A stretch of DNA of 64,000 nucleotides from Pyxidicoccus xibeiensis (GCF_024198175.1 NZ_JAJVKV010000001.1:744001-808000); one strand, 5' to 3'. Positions 28,471-37,589 are shown, numbered from the stretch's first letter. Numbers and translations are program-made. Notes: a model not told the origin generated them from the sequence alone.

Positions 28471-29340
28471 GTACGTCGCCGCCCCGGCGGCGAAGTCCGT
28501 GTGGCGAGGCTCCCAGCCCAGGAGCCTGCGCGCCTTGGACGCATCCGCGGCCTGGTCCATCGCGAGGCACTCGGCCAGCTTCCGCATGGCCTCCGGCGCC
28601 TGCGACGGGGGCACGTAGGTGACGCGGGCCTTGCCTCCGGCGGCGCGCACCACCGCGTCCACCATGTCCCTCACCCGCGCCCGCGAGCCATCCGCGAGCA
28701 GGAAGACCTCTCCCGCCACGCTCCGCTCCGCCGCCCGCACGTACGCGTCCGCCAGGTCCTCCACGTGCACCATGGCCTGGTGGTTCGCCCCGTCGCCGAA
28801 GACGCGCACGTCCCCCTCCACCGCGCCCTGGAACCACATGGCAGTGAGGCTGCCCCCGCGCCCGTACACCGTGGCCGGGCGCAGCACGGCGCCGCGCACT
28901 GCGTCCGAGGCCAGCACCCGCCGCTCGAGCGCCGGCCGCCAGGCGACCTTCGCGTGGGGCTGGATGGGCGTGGACTCGTCCACCGGCACGCCGCCCGTGT
29001 CGCCCTGAATCCAGATGCCGCTCGTGTAGAGCACCGTGCGCTTCGGCGCCCCCGGCGCCCCGGGCCGCAGGAACACGTCCAGCACCTGCCCGTCCAGCTG
29101 CGCCGCGTCCGCGGTGTAGTCCACCGCCGCGTGCACCAGCACGCTCGCCTGCGCCGCCTCGTCCGCCCAGGCCGCGGGCGACTGCAGCGTCCCCAGCACC
29201 GGGCGAATCTCCTCCGCCTCCAGCAGCTTCGCCTTGGCCGGCGTGCGCACCAGCCCCGCCACCTCGTGCCCCGCCCGACGGAACGCCCGCGCCACATGGA
29301 AACCGATGGTGCCCGTGGCACCCGTGATGAAGACCTTCAT
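28444..29340 (-). CDS. NAD(P)-dependent epimerase/dehydratase family protein (SDR)
   Basis: The 298-residue protein has the extended-SDR cofactor motif GATGTIGFHVARAFRRAGHEVAGL at residues about 7-30 (GxxGxxG), then a fold consistent with UDP-sugar epimerases and related oxidoreductases. The canonical YxxxK is not clear: the stretch around VYGRGGSL occupies that place, so the catalytic Tyr may be missing or substituted. It is divergent from a LysR gene with an 87-135 base gap that contains two inverted repeats. AAGGAG precedes the ATG. Its final codons are the template of the downstream repeats. Confidence 0.75.
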   Translation of the reverse strand: MKVFITGATGTIGFHVARAFRRAGHEVAGLVRTPAKAKLLEAEEIRPVLGTLQSPAAWADEAAQASVLVHAAVDYTADAAQLDGQVLDVFLRPGAPGAPKRTVLYTSGIWIQGDTGGVPVDESTPIQPHAKVAWRPALERRVLASDAVRGAVLRPATVYGRGGSLTAMWFQGAVEGDVRVFGDGANHQAMVHVEDLADAYVRAAERSVAGEVFLLADGSRARVRDMVDAVVRAAGGKARVTYVPPSQAPEAMRKLAECLAMDQAADASKARRLLGWEPRHTDFAAGAATYLAAWKASL

Positions 29341-29423
29341 GACCGTGCTCCTTGCCGGCGCCAGGACCCTTACCGGCGCTCACAGGCCCAGATGTAGCGC
29401 CCACCCCTCGCGCTGATAATCTG

Positions 29424-29460
29424 GTCCTTCATGGAAGGACTTTTTCCAATCTGGAAAGAG
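29424..29460. promoter_or_regulatory. Paired inverted repeats, likely LysR operators, in shared promoter
   Basis: Two adjacent inverted repeats lie between the divergent epimerase and LysR genes. The first, GTCCTTC ATG GAAGGAC (29424-29440), is a perfect 7+3+7. The second, CTTTTTCCA ATC TGGAAAGAG (29440-29460), matches at 8 of 9 arm positions. Such pairs are the usual layout for LysR-type recognition and activation sites. They also show that the ATG at 29431 is part of an operator and not the gene start. Confidence 0.6.
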
Positions 29461-29475
29461 TCCCGAGGAGGGCAC

Positions 29476-30381
29476 GTGGACCAGCTCAGCGCCATGTCGG
29501 TGTTCCGGCGGGTGGTGGAGGCAGGCAGCTACTCGGGCGCCGCGCGGGCGCTGAACATCTCCGTGGCCAGCGCGAGCAAGCAGGTGGCGGCGCTGGAGGA
29601 GCGGCTGGGCGCGCGGCTGCTCCACCGCACCACGCGCCGGCTGGCGCTCACCGAGGCGGGCCGCGAGTACTACGCCCGCTGCGGCCGCATCCTCGACGAG
29701 GTGGCCGAGGCCGAGGCCCGCGTCGCCGAGCGCGAGGCCGCCGTGCGCGGCAACCTGCGCGTCACCGCGCCCTTCTCGTTCGGGCTTTTGCACATGAGCG
29801 CGCCGCTCACCGCCTACGCGCGCGCCTGGCCGGACGTGCGCGTGGAGCTGCTGCTGAATGACCGGATGGTGGACCTCGTGGAGGAGGGCTTCGACGTGGC
29901 GCTGCGGATGACGGCGCACCCCGCGGACACGTCGCTGGTGGCGGTGAAGCTCGCGCGGGCCCGCCGCGTGCTGTGCGCGGCGCCGGGCTACCTGAAGCGC
30001 GAGGGGCGGCCCCGCCGGCCGGCGGACCTCGCGAAGCACCGCTGCCTCATCAACCCGGGCACCTTCTCACCCACCACCTGGCTGCTGCGCGGGCCCGAGG
30101 GCCCCCTGGCCGTGGAGGTCCGCGCCACCCTCTCCGTCAACAGCAGCCTCTCCCTGCGCGACGCCGCGCTCGCGGAGCTGGGGCTGGTGCTGATGCCGGA
30201 GTTCGTCGTGGCGGAGGAGCTGCGCGACGGGCGCCTGGAGGCCCTGCTCACCACGTACGAGCCGGAGCCCCTGCACATCTACGCCCTGCATCCGCACGGC
30301 CGCTTCGTGCCCCGGCGCGTGCGACTCTTCGTGGACACGCTCCGCGCGCACTTCTCGGGCGCGGCGTGGCGGGCCCGCTGA
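29476..30381 (+). CDS. LysR-family transcriptional regulator
   Basis: The 301-residue protein has an N-terminal winged helix-turn-helix (DQLSAMSVFRRVVEAGSYSGAARAL ... SVASASKQVAALEERLG) and a LysR substrate-binding domain (about 90-300). I chose GTG 29476 (V in the open frame, read as Met: MDQLSAM...) because GAGGAGGG lies just upstream and this opening is conserved in the family. It faces a divergent SDR gene across an inverted-repeat promoter, the usual arrangement for a LysR protein and its target. Confidence 0.9.
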   Translation: MDQLSAMSVFRRVVEAGSYSGAARALNISVASASKQVAALEERLGARLLHRTTRRLALTEAGREYYARCGRILDEVAEAEARVAEREAAVRGNLRVTAPFSFGLLHMSAPLTAYARAWPDVRVELLLNDRMVDLVEEGFDVALRMTAHPADTSLVAVKLARARRVLCAAPGYLKREGRPRRPADLAKHRCLINPGTFSPTTWLLRGPEGPLAVEVRATLSVNSSLSLRDAALAELGLVLMPEFVVAEELRDGRLEALLTTYEPEPLHIYALHPHGRFVPRRVRLFVDTLRAHFSGAAWRAR

Positions 30382-30397
30382 GACGCGGGCGGGCCCG
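30370..30397. terminator. Possible bidirectional terminator between convergent genes
   Basis: CGGGCCCG occurs at 30370-30377 and 30390-30397 with a 12-base loop between, spanning the LysR stop and nearly touching the convergent LamG gene end. A stem of eight GC pairs can form in either direction. It has no T-run. Confidence 0.35.
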
Positions 30398-30401
30398 TCC
30401 A

Positions 30402-31616
30402 CTACTGCTGGGGCGGGGGCGAGGGCGGAGGCGTGCCACCGTCCTGGGCCGTCTCGGGAATCATCCACTTCCCGCCCTGGATGAAGCCGTGGGCTTCGTT
30501 ACCGCTCTGGTCCACGACGCGCCTGCCGCTGCCCTCGTTCATCGGCCAGTAGCCGGCCAGGCCCTCCTCGGAAGGGTCTGGGGGCTTCTTCATTCCCTCC
30601 TCGAGCTGCTCCTGGGTGCGGGCAACACTCCAGATGCGCACGTCCCGAATCCTGCCCTTGAAGAAGCGCTCGCCACCGCCCCCCTTGGCCCCGATGGCCC
30701 AGCGCGCGCTGAGGGGGTAGGCACCACCACCGGCCTGGTCCACTTCGGACATCAGCTCGCCATTGCGGTAGAGCTTCCACTTCTGACCGTCATAGACACC
30801 GGCCACGTGCACCCACCGGTTCAGGTCCTGCACGGGCAGGGTCATGTACGCGAAGGCATAGGGCTTTCCCGTCATGTACGAGCCGACCTGGTAGTACCTG
30901 CCGCTGACGCGCAGAGCGATTTCCTCGGATGCGTTGGTCGCGGTGTAGCCCCGGGCCACGATGTTCTGGACGGTGTCGGCGGACGTCGGCCGAATCCACG
31001 CCTCGAGGGTGATGGGCCCCGTGATTTCCAGCGCCAGGGGCTCGCCCAGGTCCACATAGGTGCTGGTCCCGTTGAACTCCAGCACCGGGGCCGGAGGCGG
31101 CGGCTGGGCCGGGGCCTCCGTCACCGGAGGGCCGGAGCCACCCGTGCCCGGCCCCTCCTCCTCGGCGGGTCCCCGGCGCGACACCAGCACGCCCACCAGC
31201 ACCATGATGAGGACGGCCGCCGCGGCCGCCGCGGGAATCCACCAGGGAATCTTCTTCTTGGCGACGATGACCGGGGCCGGGACGCGGAACGACACCGGTG
31301 GGCCCTCGGCGAAGTGCTCGTCGGGGTTGGCCTGGTCGACCACCAGCAGGTGGAAGCCATGCTCGCCCCCGGCCTGGGACGCGGGGACGGCCGTCTTGAC
31401 GGTGAAGACATGCGTGCCGTCCCGGGGGAAGTCCCGCTCCGTCTCATCCACGATGGAGAACCACCCCGGAGGAGTCGTCCCCTCGGGAACGATGACGGCC
31501 CTCCCCCGGACGGGGCGGCCGAGCGAGTTGGTGACGGTGAAGGCCACCTCCCCACGCCGGCTCGAATCCAGCCTCAGCGTGGGCGACGTGGTGGTGATGT
31601 CGAACGCCCGGGCCAT
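30402..31616 (-). CDS. LamG-domain membrane protein, copy 1
   Basis: The 404-residue protein has an N-terminal beta-sandwich (residues 1-125), a single membrane segment preceded by KKKIPWW (PAAAAAAVLIMVLVGVLV, about 130-150), a short linker, and a C-terminal concanavalin/LamG domain (about 195-380: STYVDLGEPLALE, TLEAWIRP, GYWPMNEGSGR). LamG domains commonly bind sugars or calcium. GGAGGAG before the ATG fixes the start; the frame stays open far upstream but the sequence there is not protein-like. It is clearly paralogous to the next gene, with the same domain order. Confidence 0.82.
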   Translation of the reverse strand: MARAFDITTTSPTLRLDSSRRGEVAFTVTNSLGRPVRGRAVIVPEGTTPPGWFSIVDETERDFPRDGTHVFTVKTAVPASQAGGEHGFHLLVVDQANPDEHFAEGPPVSFRVPAPVIVAKKKIPWWIPAAAAAAVLIMVLVGVLVSRRGPAEEEGPGTGGSGPPVTEAPAQPPPPAPVLEFNGTSTYVDLGEPLALEITGPITLEAWIRPTSADTVQNIVARGYTATNASEEIALRVSGRYYQVGSYMTGKPYAFAYMTLPVQDLNRWVHVAGVYDGQKWKLYRNGELMSEVDQAGGGAYPLSARWAIGAKGGGGERFFKGRIRDVRIWSVARTQEQLEEGMKKPPDPSEEGLAGYWPMNEGSGRRVVDQSGNEAHGFIQGGKWMIPETAQDGGTPPPSPPPQQ

Positions 31617-31849
31617 GAAGCTCCTCCATTCACGAACGGTGGGACAGGTCCGCATGCCCCTTTCCCGGAACCTGGGCACCGCCCGCGTCACCTGGCATCG
31701 TCCAGGGATGGGCGTGGGCAGGCATACCGAGCCCCCGGCACTTCCACCTTCCCTCCCCCGGGTCTCACTCCAAGCGCCATGGGTGGACGCTCGCGCGCGA
31801 GCACGTCGCGGACATGGGGTGGCGGGCGTGCCGGGCGCGGGCCTGGCTG

Positions 31850-33019
31850 TCACGGTGGTGACGTGGGCGCGCCTGCCTGCGGCGGCGCGTCGGGCGTCCA
31901 CTGCTCGAGGCCCTGGATGAAGCCGTGGGCCTCGTTGCCGCTGTGGTCCTGGACGTTGTTGCCCTGTCCCTCGTCGAGGGGCCAGTAACCGGCCAGGCCC
32001 TTCGCGTTCTCGTCCGGAGGATGGCTCATTCCCTCGCGGAGCTGCTCCGGGGTGCGGGCGACACGCCAGATGCGCACGTCCCGGATGTTGCCCTTGAAGA
32101 AGCGCTCGCCACCACTGCCCTTGGCGCCGATGGCCCAGCGGGCGTCGAGGGGGAAGACACCGCCCCCGGGATGGGAAGCCTCGGCTAGCAGCTCGCCATT
32201 GCGGTAGAGCCTCCACTTGTCACCGTCATGGACGGCGGCGAGGTGCACCCACTGGTCCAGGTCCTGCGCGGGTATGGACGCAAGCGCGAAACCGGAGCCC
32301 TTTCCATCCATGTTCGATCTGGCCTGATAGTAGCCCGACACGATGCCCAGGACGACGCCCCCTCCGTTGGGACTCGGGACGTAGCCCAGGGACACGATGT
32401 TCTGGAGTCCCTCGGAGCTCGTCGGACGAATCCACGCCTCGAGGGTGATGGGACCGGTGACTTCCAGTGCCGGAGGCTCGCCCAGGTCCACGTAGGTCGA
32501 GCTCCCGTCGAAGGCGAGCACCATGGCCTGGGGTTGCGCCTGCTGGCCGGAGCCTCCCGTGCCCTCGTCCTGGCCCCGGCGCGCCAGCAGCACGCCCACC
32601 AGCACCATGATGAGGACAGCCGCCGCGGCCGAAGCGGGAATCCACCAGGGGAAGCGCCTCCGGGCGATGACGCTCGGGGCAGTCACCTTGAATGCCACCA
32701 GCGGACCGTCCGCGAAGTGCTCGTCGGGATTGGCCTGGTCGACGACGAGCAGGCGGAAGGCATGCTCGCCCACGGCCTGTGAGGGCGGGACGGCCACCCT
32801 GACGTGGAAGACGTGGGTGCCGTCCCGGGGGAAGTCCCGCTCGGCCTCGCCCGCGAGCGAGAACCACTCTGGAGGCGTCGCCCCCTCGGGAACGACGGTG
32901 GCCCTGCCCTGGACGGGCTGGCCGAGCGAGTTGGTGACGGTGAAGCCCACCTCCCCGCGCCGGCTTCCGTCCAGCTTCAGCATGGGCGACGGGGTGGTGA
33001 TGTCGAACGCCCGGGCCAT
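31850..33019 (-). CDS. LamG-domain membrane protein, copy 2
   Basis: The 389-residue protein matches copy 1 along its whole length: the MARAFDITT opening, the beta-sandwich, the membrane segment (PASAAAAVLIMVLVGVLLA), and the LamG domain ending GYWPLDEGQGNN. Upstream of both genes the sequence CTCCATTCACGAA.GG and a run near ACCGAGCCCCCGGC are conserved, so the duplication includes the promoter region. About 230 bases separate the two genes. It probably makes a single-pass membrane protein with an extracytoplasmic ligand-binding domain. Confidence 0.82.
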   Translation of the reverse strand: MARAFDITTPSPMLKLDGSRRGEVGFTVTNSLGQPVQGRATVVPEGATPPEWFSLAGEAERDFPRDGTHVFHVRVAVPPSQAVGEHAFRLLVVDQANPDEHFADGPLVAFKVTAPSVIARRRFPWWIPASAAAAVLIMVLVGVLLARRGQDEGTGGSGQQAQPQAMVLAFDGSSTYVDLGEPPALEVTGPITLEAWIRPTSSEGLQNIVSLGYVPSPNGGGVVLGIVSGYYQARSNMDGKGSGFALASIPAQDLDQWVHLAAVHDGDKWRLYRNGELLAEASHPGGGVFPLDARWAIGAKGSGGERFFKGNIRDVRIWRVARTPEQLREGMSHPPDENAKGLAGYWPLDEGQGNNVQDHSGNEAHGFIQGLEQWTPDAPPQAGAPTSPP

Positions 33020-33173
33020 GAAGCACCTCCATTCACGAATGGCGCCTCACCGGAAGCTGGCCACCCCCGCCAGCAGTCGCACTGTCCACCCGACAGGGAC
33101 AGGCCCACCGAGCCCCCGGCGCCTCCGCCCTCCCTCCCCCGCGTCGGACCCGTCCTGGCGAGCCGCGCCCTCT

Positions 33174-34562
33174 TCAGGGCGTGTCCATGGCCGTCGGCTC
33201 CGCCTTCCAGCGCTCCAGCTGCTCCTTCGAGGGGAAGCCCGTCACGCGGTAGCGCTCCGGATACAGGCCCAGCTCGGGCATGAGCAGCAGGCCGGCATCG
33301 CGCACGACCAGGTCCCAGCGGACGACGGCCACCGGAGGCGCCTTGGGGCCGAGCTTCTCGTCCATGAAGAGCAGGATGTCCGCGCGCGGCAGCAGCGTGT
33401 CGATGCCGCTGACCCAGACCGCCTGGCCGAACGAGCGGCCATGCTCATCCTGCTCCGGGATGTAGCCCGCGACGAAGAGGTCCGTGCCCTCCCGCTCATG
33501 CTGCTGGTCGAGCCGCTCGGCCTGCTCCGCGTAGTCGCGCGCCAGGCTCGACACCGCGAGCCGCTGGAGGAGGCTCCGCGCGGGATGACCGGCATCGGGG
33601 AGGAAGGGCTTCCAGCCCTCGGCGGTGAGGCGCAGGGCGCGTCCGTCCACCGGGCGCGGTGCCTGCATCGCGAGCTGCGCCACCTCCGCCACCTTGCGCA
33701 GGCCCTCCGCGTCCTTCGAGCCGGTGAGCAGCAGCGTGTCCCGGTTGGGGACCAGGGCCACGGGCTCGCCGCGCACCTCGCAGCGGCGCACCACCTCCGC
33801 CAGCAGCAGCCGCGAGGCGCCATAGCTGTCATTCGTGGAGAGCGCGCAGGCGCCCGGGGCCACCGGGGTCATCGGCTCCACGCCGAGCCGCCGCAGGTTC
33901 GCCAGGGCGTCGGCGTAGGCCCTGTCGAACGTGACGCCCCAGCGCACCAGGTCCTCCGGAGGGACGTAGCGCATGGCGTCCGGAGTGTCCTGGACGAGCG
34001 CCACGGCCAGCACCTCGCCCAGCGGGCGCCACGACACGGGGCCCTTGCCGCCCAGGGGGCCGCCGGTGTGCGCGGTGAGCAGCTCGAAGCTGGCGCGGGG
34101 GCGCACCACGAGCATCAGGTCCGGACGCGCCTGTTCGTAGGTCTCCGGCGCGTCGACGGGCAGGTTCGCCTTCGTCAGGCGCGCGAGCACCTCGCCGCGA
34201 CGCTCGGGCGGGGTGGCCTGGTACTCGCGGTAGAAGTTGGTGAGGAAGATGACCATGCCCGCGCCGCCGTCCGGGCCCTGCGTCTGGATGCGGAAGTGCT
34301 CCGGCTCGTAGCGACCCTCGCCGGGAAAGCCCGCGGCGCGGAGCGCCTCCAGGGCCTGCTGGGCGAAGGCGGCGCGCTCCCGCTCCTCGGCTTGCGCTTC
34401 TTCGTCCTCGGAAGGCGGCTCCGCCGCGCTCGTGGTGGAGGTGGCGGGGGCGCCCTCCTGCGCGGTCGCGTCATCACGTCCGCTGGTGAGGACCAGCCCG
34501 ACGACGAACACTCCAGCCAGGACCCCGAAGAGGGCCGCCTTTGACAGCGTGTGACGTGACAT
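33174..34562 (-). CDS. Secreted protein of unknown function, DUF1444-like middle
   Basis: The 462-residue protein has an N-terminal signal-anchor (KAALFGVLAGVFVVGLVL), an acidic region (about 35-60), then a soluble domain. Its stretch AVALVQDTPDAMRYVPPEDLVRWGVTFDRAYADALANLR resembles DUF1444 (YtpQ) proteins in local pattern, but I would not insist on it. The rest contains a second weakly conserved half. It lies on the same strand as, and upstream of, the two LamG genes, with a gap. GGAG precedes the ATG. Confidence 0.6.
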   Translation of the reverse strand: MSRHTLSKAALFGVLAGVFVVGLVLTSGRDDATAQEGAPATSTTSAAEPPSEDEEAQAEERERAAFAQQALEALRAAGFPGEGRYEPEHFRIQTQGPDGGAGMVIFLTNFYREYQATPPERRGEVLARLTKANLPVDAPETYEQARPDLMLVVRPRASFELLTAHTGGPLGGKGPVSWRPLGEVLAVALVQDTPDAMRYVPPEDLVRWGVTFDRAYADALANLRRLGVEPMTPVAPGACALSTNDSYGASRLLLAEVVRRCEVRGEPVALVPNRDTLLLTGSKDAEGLRKVAEVAQLAMQAPRPVDGRALRLTAEGWKPFLPDAGHPARSLLQRLAVSSLARDYAEQAERLDQQHEREGTDLFVAGYIPEQDEHGRSFGQAVWVSGIDTLLPRADILLFMDEKLGPKAPPVAVVRWDLVVRDAGLLLMPELGLYPERYRVTGFPSKEQLERWKAEPTAMDTP

Positions 34563-34681
34563 GTCCGGGCTCCATCCCGTGCGCGAACCCGGGCAGACCG
34601 CACCGGTTCGGGGTGGATGCTACCGCACGACCTGCCCACGAAGCCGGTGCACTGGCAGTGCGCGCAGAGGGCACTTCCGAC

Positions 34682-35356
34682 TTACAGTCCCTCGAGCTTC
34701 GTCACCCAGGCATTGAAGCGAGGACAGACTGCCCGAAGACTCGCGAGCCCGGTCGACTCGACCACGAGCGGCCCATGCAAGGTCTTCCTGTAGCTGGGAA
34801 CCCTGGCCAGGAGCCGCTTGGAAGGCGCTGTCTCGGGGCCATCGTTCACGTCCTCGGGCGCCAGCGCCGCGACCTCGGAGCGGAGCTGCGCGAGCCCCGC
34901 CACGTCCGCCCCCGCGTCAAGGAGCAGGGCCAGCGCATGCAGCCCGGCCAGCACCAGCGCCTCAAACTCGTGCCGCTGGGTATAGGGGATGAAGCGATGG
35001 TCATTGAACTGCTTGGACATCACCGTCTCCACCTCGGACGCCCGTTGACGGGTATCCGCGATCTTGGAGAGCGCGTCGAGCTGGGGAAAGTCCCTGGGCA
35101 GCCCATAGAGGTCAATCAGCGTGGTGAAGGCCACGTCGGGCCCTGGGTTGTCACCCATGATGCGCCTCAAGTCCTTGACCCAGTTCCGCCACGGGCCCCC
35201 GCCCTTGTTCAGCTTGGCGCCGGTGAGCGCGTCGCGGCGGTTCGTCACGATGATGGGGAACGTGAAGATGGAGCGCTCCTGCAGGTGCGGAGCGAGGACG
35301 CCTTTCACGAACCCTTCCTCGGTCGGCCCTTCCACCACGACAAAGAGACGCTTCAC
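34682..35356 (-). CDS. DUF4276 (TOPRIM-like) protein, partner of ATPase
   Basis: A 224-residue DUF4276 protein: it opens VVVEGPTEEGFVKGVLAPHL, with Glu9 as the expected metal ligand, and has TTLIDLYGLPRDFP, the D.YGLP signature of the family. DUF4276 has a TOPRIM-type fold and is commonly encoded beside an ABC-type ATPase in presumed antiviral cassettes. Its start overlaps the ATPase stop by four bases (ATGA), so the two are translationally coupled. Nuclease activity is inferred, not shown. Confidence 0.85.
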   Translation of the reverse strand: MKRLFVVVEGPTEEGFVKGVLAPHLQERSIFTFPIIVTNRRDALTGAKLNKGGGPWRNWVKDLRRIMGDNPGPDVAFTTLIDLYGLPRDFPQLDALSKIADTRQRASEVETVMSKQFNDHRFIPYTQRHEFEALVLAGLHALALLLDAGADVAGLAQLRSEVAALAPEDVNDGPETAPSKRLLARVPSYRKTLHGPLVVESTGLASLRAVCPRFNAWVTKLEGL

Positions 35357-36489
35357 GGGCGCCCCCCCAGGACGTTCTTGTCGTAGAGCTCGGACAGGCT
35401 GTAGTCCTCGAGCCAGCCCGCGAGCTGACCCGGGTCCAGCCGCCGGAAGGTGGTGGCCCCCTCCGCTCGCTCCGTGACGACCACCTCCTGGGGCTCGAAG
35501 AGGTCCAGCAGCGCGGGCGACTGGGTCGCCAGCAGGACCTGCGCGTGGGTGCTGACGGAGCGGACTAGACTGGCGAGGATGCCGAGCGCCGCGGGATGGA
35601 GCCCGAGCTCCGGCTCATCGATGCTGAGGAACGCGGGCAGCGACTCCACGGGCTGACCGAGCGCGGTGAACAGCGCGATGCAGCGCAGCGTTCCGTCAGA
35701 GAGGTGGTGCGGGCCGAAGAGCTGGTCCCGTTCGTCTATCCAGTCCAGCCGCACGCTCGAGGTCTCCGGATGCGCCGGGTCGACCAGCGTCGGCTGGAGC
35801 GCCTTGATGAAGGGCGCCACACGCCTGACGAGCTGGCTGATGCGACGCCACGACGCCTGCTTTGCGGGCTCTTCACTCGTCGAGAGCGCTCGGAGGTAGG
35901 CGGCCAGGTTGCTTCCATCGGACCGCAGGAACCGCACGTCCTCCTGGCGTGAGTTCTGGCGCAGCGGAGCCGCGAAGGAGGTGTCGTGGAAGTGAAAGAA
36001 GTTCGTCCTCGACAGCCACCACCGCACGACCTTCGCCGTCGGGTTGCCCTGCTCGCCCGCCGCCTCTTCCAGCATCGACTCCTTGTGTCCCGCCCCCAAC
36101 GACGTGACCTTGAACTCGGCGCTCCCAGAGGGCCGGTACTCCACGGTCTCGTCCAGGTAGAGCAGCGTATCTCCTGCCGCATAGCCCAGCCGGGTGCTGT
36201 AGGCGTTCGCGCCCGTCTGCTGCTCGAACTCCAGCCGGATGCCGATCTCCCGCGTTAGCTTGGGCCCGTAGTGCAGAAGCGCGGACGCTCCGCCGGCCTC
36301 ACCGACGTACCGGCGGAGCGACTGCGTCCGCATCAGCGCAATCATCCTCAACAGGGAGAGCAGGTTCGATTTGCCCGCCCCGTTGGCGCCGATGAGCACC
36401 GTCACGCGGCCTGGCCTCAGCTCGACGCTCCGGAGCGACCTGTACCCTTCGACCTGGATGCGCGTGATGGCTTTGTTCTCAGGGGACAT
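35353..36489 (-). CDS. AAA ATPase (AAA_21/OLD-like), DUF4276 partner
   Basis: The 378-residue protein has Walker A GANGAGKS at 34-41, an ITRIQVEGYRSLRSVELRPG opening typical of AAA_21 ATPases, the Walker B FLSIDEPELGLHP near residue 295 and a following His (LLATQSPALLDLF region). It has no other domain. GGGAGGAG precedes the ATG; the frame continues far upstream but overlaps the divergent ABC gene and has no similarity to ATPases. With the DUF4276 gene it forms a two-gene cassette. It is not closely similar to the ATPase at 20 kb. Confidence 0.87.
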   Translation of the reverse strand: MSPENKAITRIQVEGYRSLRSVELRPGRVTVLIGANGAGKSNLLSLLRMIALMRTQSLRRYVGEAGGASALLHYGPKLTREIGIRLEFEQQTGANAYSTRLGYAAGDTLLYLDETVEYRPSGSAEFKVTSLGAGHKESMLEEAAGEQGNPTAKVVRWWLSRTNFFHFHDTSFAAPLRQNSRQEDVRFLRSDGSNLAAYLRALSTSEEPAKQASWRRISQLVRRVAPFIKALQPTLVDPAHPETSSVRLDWIDERDQLFGPHHLSDGTLRCIALFTALGQPVESLPAFLSIDEPELGLHPAALGILASLVRSVSTHAQVLLATQSPALLDLFEPQEVVVTERAEGATTFRRLDPGQLAGWLEDYSLSELYDKNVLGGRP

Positions 36490-36624
36490 GGGTCGCTCTC
36501 CTCCCGCCTTGGCGCGCGGCAAGGTACCCGGCTCCCCCTGGCCCGACAAGGAACGCTCCGCACCGTTCACTGCCAACAGACGAGCAAGCGCGCCGTGCGC
36601 GAAGGTGTTAGACGAAGCGGCGCC

Positions 36625-37563
36625 ATGTCCGCCCCCACTCCCGCCCTCGAGCTGCAGGGACTCTCCAAGCGCTACGGCAACTTCACCGCGCTGCACTCCA
36701 TGGACCTCACCATCCGTCCGGGAGAAATCTTCGCGCTGCTCGGCCCCAACGGCGCCGGCAAGACGACGATGATTGGCAGCGTGTGCGGCCTGGTGAAGAA
36801 GACGGCCGGCACCATCCGCGTCTTCGGCAGCGACCTCGACAAGGACCCCGTCGCCCCGCGCTATGACATCGGCCTCGTCCCGCAGGAGATCAACTTCGAC
36901 CCGTTCTTCACCGTGGCCGAGTCCCTGCGCATCCAGCTCGGCTTCTACGGCCGCCCCCGCGACGACGCCCGCATCGACGAGGTCCTCACCGCCCTCAACC
37001 TCGCCGCGAAGAAGGACTCGCTCACCCGCGCGCTGTCCGGCGGCATGAAGCGCCGGCTGCTCATCGCCAAGGCGCTGGTGCACAAGCCCCGCCTCGTCTT
37101 CCTGGACGAGCCCACCGCGGGCGTGGACGTGGAGCTGCGCCGCGACTTGTGGACCTACGTCCGCAGGCTGGCCACCGAGGGGACCACCATCGTCCTCACC
37201 ACGCACTACCTGGAAGAGGCCGAGGAGCTGGCGGACCGCGTGGGCATCATCAACGAGGGCAAGCTGCTCATGGTGGAGGACAAGGCCACCCTGCTGCGCC
37301 GCTTCGGCGAGCGCCGCGTCGTCGTCACCTTCGAGCAGCCCCAGGCCGCCCTCTCCGAGGCCGGCCGCCGCTTCTCCGCACGCCTTTCCGAGGACGGCCG
37401 CGCCCTCACCTACGTCGAGCGCGAGGGCTGTGCGCCCTCGGGCGAGCTGCTCCGCGCGCTGTACGCGGAAGGTCAGCCCATCGCCGACGTGGAGACGCGC
37501 CGCTCCCGCATGGAGGACGTGCTGATTGAAATCCTCCGCGGCCGCCCGCAGCAGGCCGCCTGA
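36625..37563 (+). CDS. ABC transporter ATP-binding protein
   Basis: The 312-residue protein carries one ABC domain: Walker [10 protein letters not shown], signature LSGGMKRRLLIA, Walker B LVFLDEPTAG, and H-loop TTHYLEEAE. The C-terminal 70 residues are the extension found in exporters of the YadG/NodI type. Together with the permease gene 27 bases later it forms an ABC-2 exporter. The ATG at 36625 follows MSAPTPALELQGLSKRYG, a normal opening; upstream in-frame sequence is not similar to ABC proteins. Cargo is unknown. Confidence 0.92.
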   Translation: MSAPTPALELQGLSKRYGNFTALHSMDLTIRPGEIFALLGPNGAGKTTMIGSVCGLVKKTAGTIRVFGSDLDKDPVAPRYDIGLVPQEINFDPFFTVAESLRIQLGFYGRPRDDARIDEVLTALNLAAKKDSLTRALSGGMKRRLLIAKALVHKPRLVFLDEPTAGVDVELRRDLWTYVRRLATEGTTIVLTTHYLEEAEELADRVGIINEGKLLMVEDKATLLRRFGERRVVVTFEQPQAALSEAGRRFSARLSEDGRALTYVEREGCAPSGELLRALYAEGQPIADVETRRSRMEDVLIEILRGRPQQAA

Positions 37564-37589
37564 ACCCACGCCCCCCGCGCCCCCACACC

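Noticed and set aside
29431..29475. ATG start for the LysR gene
   Set aside because: This ATG forms the centre of a perfect inverted repeat and its first 15 codons are not family-like; the GTG at 29476 has a strong ribosome-binding site.
36490..37569. Extended frame joining the ATPase of cassette 2 to upstream sequence
   Set aside because: The extension overlaps the divergent ABC gene on the other strand and shows no protein homology; the ATG at 36489 has a strong ribosome-binding site.
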